DNA from: Serpens sp035497635
GTDB lineage: Bacteria; Pseudomonadota; Gammaproteobacteria; Pseudomonadales; Pseudomonadaceae
Direction of reading: 5' to 3'
Length of the DNA stretch: 26,411 bases
Assembly (NCBI GenBank): GCA_035497635.1
Contig: DATJDB010000003.1
Span: 1-26,411, forward strand
Under the pieces are notes generated by a model. The model saw only the letters and a list, made by a program, of their open reading frames with translations. It searched no databases and was not told where the DNA came from. The position numbers were made by a program, and so were the translations under genes. Positions 21,633-26,411 of the stretch are shown one piece after another. Numbering within the stretch: position 1 is the stretch's first letter; each line of letters opens with the position of its first letter.

Positions 21633-21728
21633 TGGCGGAAGGCAGTAGGAGTCGAACCTACCCGGGAGCGGCTGCCGCCCCCAACCGGGTTTGAAGCCCG
21701 GCCGCGCCACCGGACACGCTTGCCTTCC
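21633..21728 (-). tRNA. selC: tRNA-Sec (anticodon TCA)
   Basis: A 96-nt selenocysteine tRNA with encoded CCA (21635-21633). The acceptor stem pairs eight bases, GGAAGGCA with TGCCTTCC, the elongated acceptor of bacterial tRNA-Sec. The anticodon TCA (21694-21692) sits in the loop CTTCAAA closed by CCGGG/CCCGG. The T arm reads GTAGG-TTCGACT-CCTAC, and a long variable arm lies between. The overall sequence parallels E. coli selC closely. It reads UGA as selenocysteine with SelB; SelA converts its seryl form. It is on the same strand as, and downstream of, selAB. Confidence 0.97.
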
Positions 21729-21742
21729 GTGGGTCGCCAGTG

Positions 21743-21748
21743 ACTATA
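21743..21748 (-). promoter_or_regulatory. -10 element of tRNA-Sec
   Basis: On the minus strand TATAGT lies 15 nt upstream of the mature tRNA 5' end, a good -10. The only -35-like word, TTGGCG (21774-21769), gives a 20-nt gap, which is long, so the -35 is uncertain. It implies that the tRNA can be made independently of the selAB transcript. Confidence 0.45.
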
Positions 21749-21920
21749 GCCGCCACGCTCCTTCCTGCCGCCAACGCGTGCGCATCGACCGATCATCGCG
21801 GCAGGGTCGATGGCCAATGCCTGGCAGTCCGGCCGTTCGCTGCCCGCCCAGTGACAGCGGGCCGGGTGCATCGTTCGACTGGCGTATCAGTTCCGTCAGG
21901 GTTTTCCGGTTCGGGGTCAT
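21744..21920 (-). CDS. doubtful 58-residue ORF between selB and tRNA-Sec
   Basis: An open frame of 58 residues on the same strand as selB, starting at ATG 21920 with GGAG 7 nt upstream and ending with a TAG that overlaps the tRNA-Sec -10 element. The first ~25 residues (beginning MTPNRKTLTELIRQSNDAPG) use codons like the neighbours; the rest is arginine/tryptophan-rich and looks noncoding. No family is recognised. It may be a small gene, the remnant of one, or chance. Apart from this and a short hairpin at 21987-21999, the 276 bp between selB and tRNA-Sec show nothing supportable. Confidence 0.2.
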   Translation of the reverse strand: MTPNRKTLTELIRQSNDAPGPLSLGGQRTAGLPGIGHRPCRDDRSMRTRWRQEGAWRL

Positions 21921-22004
21921 GGTCCTGCTCCGCTTGGCGGTACGGCACCATGATCGGCGCGCCGTCATGACAGACCGATGACCCGAACGAGCCGCTCGTC
22001 GCAT

Positions 22005-23909
22005 TCAGCAGGGAAGAAGCAGTCCACTGTCCCGCCGCACCCGGCGTTCATTGCCGAAGCGGCGAGTCAGGCCGACGCGGTCAAAGTATTCCAGCAACTG
22101 GATGCTGCGCTTGCGGCCCAGGCCGATGCGGTCGCGAAAGGCTGCGGCGCGCACAGCACCCTGTTCCTCTTCGAGCGCCAGCAGAATCTGCGCGCCGCGC
22201 CGCAGGGTGGCCTCCGGATAAAACAGATCACGCACTACCTGTTGCAGCTGTCCCAGCCGGGCCAGCTTGCGCAGCAGCAGGCGCATCTCGGCTTCGGGTG
22301 TGCTGGTGTCGCGGGCCAGATCCCGCACCCAGGGTGGATCGAAACCGCCGGCTTCCAACAGCGGCCAGATACGCGCCTTGAGAATTTCCTCCGCCTCGCC
22401 CAGGCGCACCTGATGGTCCGGGCGATGCAGCCAGGGTCCGCTGCTGGCCAGCTCGCCACTGGCCAGGCTTTCTTCCAGCCGGGCGATAAATACCGCACGC
22501 TCCAGTTGCGGCAGCGCGTAGCGGCGCAGACGATCACGGTCCGGACCCAACTCATCCGGCAGTTCTTCATGAAAGCGTTGCAGACTGGCAACCAGTGTTT
22601 CACCCAGTTGCCGCCAGCGCTCGGCCAGAAACAGGCGCGGGCCGACGCGAGTGGCAATGCGTACCACGCCTTCCGGCAGTGGCCAGCTATCGGGTAAGCG
22701 ATTGAACTGCCGTTCCAGCATGGCCGGTTCCAGGCCATTGGCTGCCTGGGCCAGCAACACCGGCAGCGCCGCTTCCAGCCCGCCATTTACCAGTGCGTAC
22801 AGTTGCGCCAGACGTTCCGGGCTGCGCCGCTGCCGGCTGGGCGCAAAGGGATCGAGCACACGCCCGCCACCCAGGGTTTGCCGCGCGCTCTGGTCGCGCA
22901 GCACCAGGGCATCGCCATGCACGGCGTGCAGCGGCGCATTCACCACCAGTTGCGCCAGCCCGCTACCGCCGGGCTCCAGCAGCTCGCCTTCCAGCAGGGC
23001 AACGCGCCCGGTGACATCCTGCGCGCCGAGGTGCACATGCACCGGTGTCCAATGCCGTAGCGGGCGCGCGCCGGGCAACAGACGCAGCTGCACATCCAGC
23101 CGGCTGGACGGCGCGTGCAGCGCCGGCGCCAGCAGCCAGTCCCCGCGCTTGATGCGTTCCGGGCTCAGCCGCTCGCCGACCAGGTTCACCGCCACCCGTT
23201 GACCGGCCCGGGCCTGCTCCGCCACCTGATTCTGGGCATGCAGGCCGCGCACCCGCACCTTCAGCCCGGACGGGCTGAGGAGCAGTTCATCACCCACGCG
23301 CACCGTGCCCGCGAACGCGGTGCCGGTCACCACCGTGCCGGCGCCGCCAATACTGAACACCCGGTCGATGGCCAGACGGAAATGACCTTCGCTACCCCGC
23401 GCCCGGCAGGCACGGGCTTCCTCGGCCAGCGCGGCGCGCAAGGCGTCCACGCCTTCGCCGCTGATCGCCGACAGGGCAAACAGCGGCGCGCCGGCCAGCG
23501 GTCCGGCGGCCAGCAACTGGCGCACTTCGGCGGCGACCATCTCCACCCGCGCCGGCTCGACGCGGTCAGTCTTGGTGATCGCCACCAGCGCGCGGGGAAT
23601 GCCCAGCAATTCGACGATGGCCAGATGCTCGCGGGTCTGCGGCATCACACCGTCGTCGGCGGCGACCACCAGCAGCACCCGGTCGATGCCGCTGGCGCCG
23701 GCCAGCATGTTGTGGATAAAACGCTCATGACCGGGCACGTCGATAAAGCCCACCGGCTCATCCGCGCCCAGATCCAGGTATTGATAACTGAGGTCGATGG
23801 TCATGCCGCGCTCGCGCTCTTCGCGGCGGCGGTCGCCGGCCTGGCCGGTGAGGGCCTGGAGCAGCGTGGTCTTGCCGTGGTCGATATGGCCGGCGGTCCC
23901 GATGATCAT
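22005..23909 (-). CDS. selB: selenocysteine-specific elongation factor SelB
   Basis: A 634-residue translational GTPase that brings Sec-tRNA to UGA codons marked by a SECIS hairpin. GTPase motifs: GHIDHGKT (residues 7-14), RGMTIDLSY near 35, DVPGHE (57-62) and TKTD in the G4 position. Domains 2 and 3 of EF-Tu type follow, then a C-terminal region of winged helices (ending around LLEYFDRVGLTRRFGNERRV) that binds the SECIS RNA. Length is normal (E. coli 614). ATG 23909 overlaps the selA stop by 4 bp and the protein then begins MIIGTAGHIDHGKT, the standard N-terminus; an in-frame ATG at 23927 lies inside selA. Translation is probably coupled to selA. Confidence 0.95.
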   Translation of the reverse strand: MIIGTAGHIDHGKTTLLQALTGQAGDRRREERERGMTIDLSYQYLDLGADEPVGFIDVPGHERFIHNMLAGASGIDRVLLVVAADDGVMPQTREHLAIVELLGIPRALVAITKTDRVEPARVEMVAAEVRQLLAAGPLAGAPLFALSAISGEGVDALRAALAEEARACRARGSEGHFRLAIDRVFSIGGAGTVVTGTAFAGTVRVGDELLLSPSGLKVRVRGLHAQNQVAEQARAGQRVAVNLVGERLSPERIKRGDWLLAPALHAPSSRLDVQLRLLPGARPLRHWTPVHVHLGAQDVTGRVALLEGELLEPGGSGLAQLVVNAPLHAVHGDALVLRDQSARQTLGGGRVLDPFAPSRQRRSPERLAQLYALVNGGLEAALPVLLAQAANGLEPAMLERQFNRLPDSWPLPEGVVRIATRVGPRLFLAERWRQLGETLVASLQRFHEELPDELGPDRDRLRRYALPQLERAVFIARLEESLASGELASSGPWLHRPDHQVRLGEAEEILKARIWPLLEAGGFDPPWVRDLARDTSTPEAEMRLLLRKLARLGQLQQVVRDLFYPEATLRRGAQILLALEEEQGAVRAAAFRDRIGLGRKRSIQLLEYFDRVGLTRRFGNERRVRRDSGLLLPC

Positions 23910-25300
23910 TCGCGCAGCTGTGGCCACTGGGCCACAAAGGCCGGTTCGTCATCCAGCTGGCGCAGATCCAGCCACAGCGCATCGTCGTCGATACGGCCGA
24001 GCACCGGAATCGGCAGGCCGCGCAGGGCTTCTTCCAGCTGGCGCAACGCGCGGCTTCTGAGCCGGCGCGGCCGTTGCGGCGTGAAGCGCAGCGCCGCGCT
24101 CGGCAGCCGGGCCACTGGCTGGGCGCCGCTGCCGATCATGCCCAGCGCATCCACCGCTTCCACCTGCCAGTCCGCCGGCAATGTCAGCTGTGGCAGCAGA
24201 CGCCGTGCCTGGGCGCGAATCTCCGCCTGCGGGCGGGTAAGCAGGCGCAGCGACGGCAATCGCTCGGCCAGTCGCTCGGGATCGCGGTACAGACGCAGCA
24301 CCGTTTCCAGCGCGGCCAGGGTCAGCTTGTCGACGCGCAGGGCGCGCTTGAGCGGATTCTTTTTCAGACGCTGGATCAGTTCACGCTGGCCAACGATCAG
24401 CCCGGCTTGCGGACCGCCGAGCAGCTTGTCGCCGCTGAAGGTCACCAGCCCGGCGCCATCGGCCAGCGCCTGGCGCACCGTGGGTTCCTTGGGCAGGCCC
24501 CAGCGCGACAGGTCCAGCAGGCTGCCGCTGCCCAGGTCTTCCAGCAGTGGCAGACCATGGACGGTGGCGATGCGCGCCAGCGCTTCAGTCGGCACACTGG
24601 CGGTAAAGCCCTGCACGCTGTAGTTGCTGGTGTGCACGCGCATCAGCAGGGCGCTGCGCGCGCCGATGGCGGCTTCGTAGTCGCGGGCATGGGTGCGGTT
24701 GGTGGTGCCCACCTCGACCAGCTTCACCCCGGCGCGGGCCATGATATCGGGAATGCGGAAGGCGCCGCCGATCTCGATCAGTTCACCCCGCGAGATGATG
24801 CCTTCCTTGCGCGCGCCCAGGCTGTTGAGCGCCAGCAGCACGGCGGCGGCGTTGTTATTGACCACGGTAACCGCCTCGGCGCCGGTCAGCTCGCAGAGCA
24901 GTTCCTCGACCAACGCATCGCGGTCGCCGCGCCGGCCACTGGCCAGGTCGAATTCCAGATTGGAAGGATGGCGGGCGGCCAGGCACACCGCCTCGATGGC
25001 TTCCTCGGGCAGCAACGCGCGACCCAGGTTGGTGTGCAGCACCGTGCCGGTCAGGTTGAACACCCGTCGCAGCTGACTGCGCTCCCGGCTGGCCAGTCGC
25101 TCGCCGACCCGCCCAGCCAGCACGCCGGCCTCCAGCTCCATGGCGGACAGACGCCCCTGCAGGACCGGTTCGCGCAGCTCGTCCAGCAGCTCGCGCAGGC
25201 TACTCAGCAGTGCGGCGCGCCCGTGCCGCTCCTGCAGCGGCGCCATGGACGGCGCCTGTAACAGGCGTTCCACCGAAGGCAGGCGCAGCGCCTCGTTCAT
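23906..25300 (-). CDS. selA: L-seryl-tRNA(Sec) selenium transferase SelA
   Basis: A 464-residue PLP enzyme that turns seryl-tRNA(Sec) into selenocysteyl-tRNA(Sec) using selenophosphate. The PLP lysine is K292 in FSGDKLLGGPQ, close to Lys295 of E. coli SelA. LPSVERLLQ opens the N-terminal domain, and TGTVLHTNLGRALL and VNNNAAAVLLAL are conserved family stretches. Length matches E. coli (463). The start at 25300 has a strong GGAGGCGAGGG site upstream and overlaps the fdhE stop by 4 bp; the frame is open upstream only through fdhE in another phase. Selenophosphate synthetase (selD) is not in the window and must be elsewhere if the system works. Confidence 0.96.
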   Translation of the reverse strand: MNEALRLPSVERLLQAPSMAPLQERHGRAALLSSLRELLDELREPVLQGRLSAMELEAGVLAGRVGERLASRERSQLRRVFNLTGTVLHTNLGRALLPEEAIEAVCLAARHPSNLEFDLASGRRGDRDALVEELLCELTGAEAVTVVNNNAAAVLLALNSLGARKEGIISRGELIEIGGAFRIPDIMARAGVKLVEVGTTNRTHARDYEAAIGARSALLMRVHTSNYSVQGFTASVPTEALARIATVHGLPLLEDLGSGSLLDLSRWGLPKEPTVRQALADGAGLVTFSGDKLLGGPQAGLIVGQRELIQRLKKNPLKRALRVDKLTLAALETVLRLYRDPERLAERLPSLRLLTRPQAEIRAQARRLLPQLTLPADWQVEAVDALGMIGSGAQPVARLPSAALRFTPQRPRRLRSRALRQLEEALRGLPIPVLGRIDDDALWLDLRQLDDEPAFVAQWPQLRE

Positions 25301-26220
25301 CCCTCGCCTCCCGGCGCCAGCAGCAGGTTGGGTGCCAGACGGTGAAAGCCCTGCTCGTTCATCAGCATGTCCAGATCCAGGCTGGCCAGGTCGGCGGACA
25401 GGCATTCGCCATCCGTGCGGCGTTCCAGGTAGAGCAGTTTGAGATAGCCATGACAGCTCGGGCAGGCCTCGGCCTGCATGTCGCCGGGCGTGCCGTCGCG
25501 ACTTATGTAGTCCAGCTCGCGGGTGGACAGGCACTGGCTGCACTTGAGACGCACGAAGTGCCACTGCGCCGAACACAGCGAGCAGACCAGGTAGCGCAGG
25601 CCGTTGAATACGCCCTTATGGCGTATCACCCCGGCCATCGGCGGCGCGCCGCAGCAGGGGCAATGGGTCAGTTCGCCCGGCTCCGGCAGCGCCTCCAGGC
25701 GTTCGCGCAGACCCAGCAGCCAATGGGTCCAGGCGAGTTGCAGGCCGGCACCAAGGAACGGCACCAGCGACGCCGGCAATCCTTCGTACTGGCCGGCCAG
25801 CAGCGCCACGGCCCAGGCCCGGCGCTGGGCTTCATCAGCGCGGTGCAGGCGCGCCAGCGCAGCGCGCACCTCGGGATTGTCGGCGGTGTAGAAGACATCC
25901 AGCCAGGCATCCAACAAGGGTTGCCAGCCGTTCTCTCGCACCAGCGTGTCGGCAGTCAACGGCGGCAGGCCATGCTGCAGGGATTCCTCGATGCGTCGCG
26001 CGCTCAGCGCCGGCACGGCGGGCGGCTGATCCAGTACCTGTTGCTGGGCGCGGCAGACGCCGGCCAAAAGGCGCAGGTATTCGCCCAGCGCGTGATCGGT
26101 AGCCAGCGTGTCGAATTGCGTGGCACGCAGCGTGAAGAGGTTGTGCGGCGGCAGCTGGATGAACGGCGGCCGAACGGCCGCCGCCTCAATCTGCCCCGGT
26201 TCGAGAAGTTTCCCTGTCAC
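25297..26220 (-). CDS. fdhE: formate dehydrogenase accessory protein FdhE
   Basis: A 307-residue cytoplasmic factor needed to mature membrane-bound formate dehydrogenases; in E. coli FdhE is an iron-binding rubredoxin-like protein acting on the catalytic subunit before Tat export. The C-terminal part holds four CxxC pairs: HCPCCGAPP, CSLCSAQWH, KCSQC and ACPSCHGY. Length agrees with E. coli FdhE (309). The start is a GTG at 26220 with AAAGGA about 8 nt upstream; no better ATG exists before the fdnI stop. It lies 32 bp downstream of fdnI, and its stop overlaps the selA start, so fdn, fdhE and selAB probably form one transcript. Confidence 0.93.
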   Translation of the reverse strand: MTGKLLEPGQIEAAAVRPPFIQLPPHNLFTLRATQFDTLATDHALGEYLRLLAGVCRAQQQVLDQPPAVPALSARRIEESLQHGLPPLTADTLVRENGWQPLLDAWLDVFYTADNPEVRAALARLHRADEAQRRAWAVALLAGQYEGLPASLVPFLGAGLQLAWTHWLLGLRERLEALPEPGELTHCPCCGAPPMAGVIRHKGVFNGLRYLVCSLCSAQWHFVRLKCSQCLSTRELDYISRDGTPGDMQAEACPSCHGYLKLLYLERRTDGECLSADLASLDLDMLMNEQGFHRLAPNLLLAPGGEG

Positions 26221-26252
26221 ACCACTGTCCTTTTGCGGATTTGCCGTTCAGC

Positions 26253-26411
26253 CTAGCTGCGGGGCGGCCTGTGCACGGTGCGTGTCGTCGGCGTCTCCTC
26301 GCCGGTCAGCTCGCGGTACCAGAGCACATGATGCTTGCGCGCCCAGGCGCGGCTGACGGTGCCGAACAGCATGGCGTCCATCGAGCCCTTGACCCAGATG
26401 CCGGCATACAC
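26253..26411 (-). CDS. fdnI: formate dehydrogenase cytochrome b subunit (gamma), 3' end only
   Basis: The last 52 residues of a gene that runs off the right edge. The sequence opens VYAGIWVKGSMDAMLFGTVS and continues RAWARKHHVLWYRELTG, matching the C-terminus of FdnI/FdoI subunits, which end with IYAGIWVKGS and a cytoplasmic WAxKHHxxWxRE tail. This subunit holds two hemes b in the membrane and passes electrons from formate oxidation to quinone. The stop TAG is at 26255-26253. The catalytic, selenocysteine-containing FdnG and the Fe-S subunit FdnH should be encoded beyond the edge. Confidence 0.85.
   Translation of the reverse strand: MYAGIWVKGSMDAMLFGTVSRAWARKHHVLWYRELTGEETPTTRTVHRPPRS

Noticed and set aside
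20576..21871. Minus-strand open frame of 431 codons covering the DsrE and GcvH-like genes and the tRNA-Sec locus
   Set aside because: It crosses a structured tRNA gene and palindromic repeats and lacks any domain; the plus-strand genes have families and coupled starts.
23115..24623. Plus-strand open frame of 502 codons opposite selB and selA
   Set aside because: Antisense to two well-defined genes; shadow composition.
25301..25576. N-terminal extension of SelA
   Set aside because: It lies inside fdhE in another phase; the SelA N-terminus and strong ribosome site are at 25300.
1..26411. CRISPR arrays, insertion sequences with transposase, prophage genes or rRNA
   Set aside because: No regularly spaced repeats with unique spacers, no transposase or integrase motifs and no rRNA sequence were seen; the only repeats are the intergenic palindromes and the 159-bp tandem repeat.

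Overview
The window looks like chromosomal DNA from a high-GC gammaproteobacterium of the Pseudomonadaceae (Pseudomonas/Stutzerimonas type). The reasons are the strong G/C third-position bias, the fdn-fdhE-selA-selB-tRNA-Sec arrangement known from P. aeruginosa, a TtgR-type operator in front of a TetR/RND-style regulator, and palindromic intergenic repeats of pseudomonad type. The two ends are cut: the right edge enters the 3' end of a formate dehydrogenase cytochrome b subunit gene, and the left 133 bases cannot be assigned.

Layout. 134-3822 (minus): methylmalonate-semialdehyde dehydrogenase (mmsA), a small DUF4334-like protein and a GMC flavoenzyme with a CxxCxxCxxxC cluster; the last two overlap by 4 bp. 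4002-4586 (plus): a YigZ/IMPACT protein with a strong terminator. 4632-5502 (minus): a DUF2946 protein and a periplasmic PCu(A)C copper chaperone, linked by a hairpin that would mask the chaperone's ribosome site. 5561-7456 (minus): propionyl-CoA synthetase (prpE). 7553-9463: a Bcr/CflA exporter divergent from a TetR regulator, with an operator between them. 9477-12322 (plus): a CueR-type promoter, copA and cueR. 12453-12920 (minus): a ferritin of the FtnA/BfrA type that lacks the heme ligand. 12921-13259: no gene, but an imperfect ~159-bp tandem repeat with DnaA-box-like words.

13260-18117 is a fatty-acyl module: thiolase (minus), a long FabG4-type 3-oxoacyl reductase (plus), an AraC/OruR-like regulator (minus) and a MaoC-type dehydratase (plus). 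18127-18296 holds two palindrome-pair repeats. 18378-19432: MazG-like pyrophosphohydrolase and CmoM tRNA methyltransferase, overlapping by 4 bp. 19444-20584: two DUF4136 lipoproteins. 20595-21421: a DsrE-family protein translationally coupled to a GcvH-like protein that keeps the lipoyl lysine. 21633-26411 (minus) is the selenocysteine/formate dehydrogenase locus: fdnI (partial), fdhE, selA, selB (4-bp overlaps between fdhE, selA and selB), then tRNA-Sec.

How it fits together. The right third supplies Sec-tRNA charging (SelA), Sec-specific elongation (SelB), the tRNA itself and the FdhE maturation factor for a selenoprotein formate dehydrogenase whose catalytic subunit should lie just beyond the right edge. 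Copper handling appears twice: PCuAC/DUF2946 for periplasmic delivery and CopA/CueR for cytoplasmic export. Acyl-CoA chemistry appears three times: mmsA, prpE, and the thiolase/FabG4/MaoC set. The least explained and most interesting element is the coupled DsrE-GcvH-like pair, which resembles two parts of lipoate-based sulfur transfer without the rest of that pathway in view.
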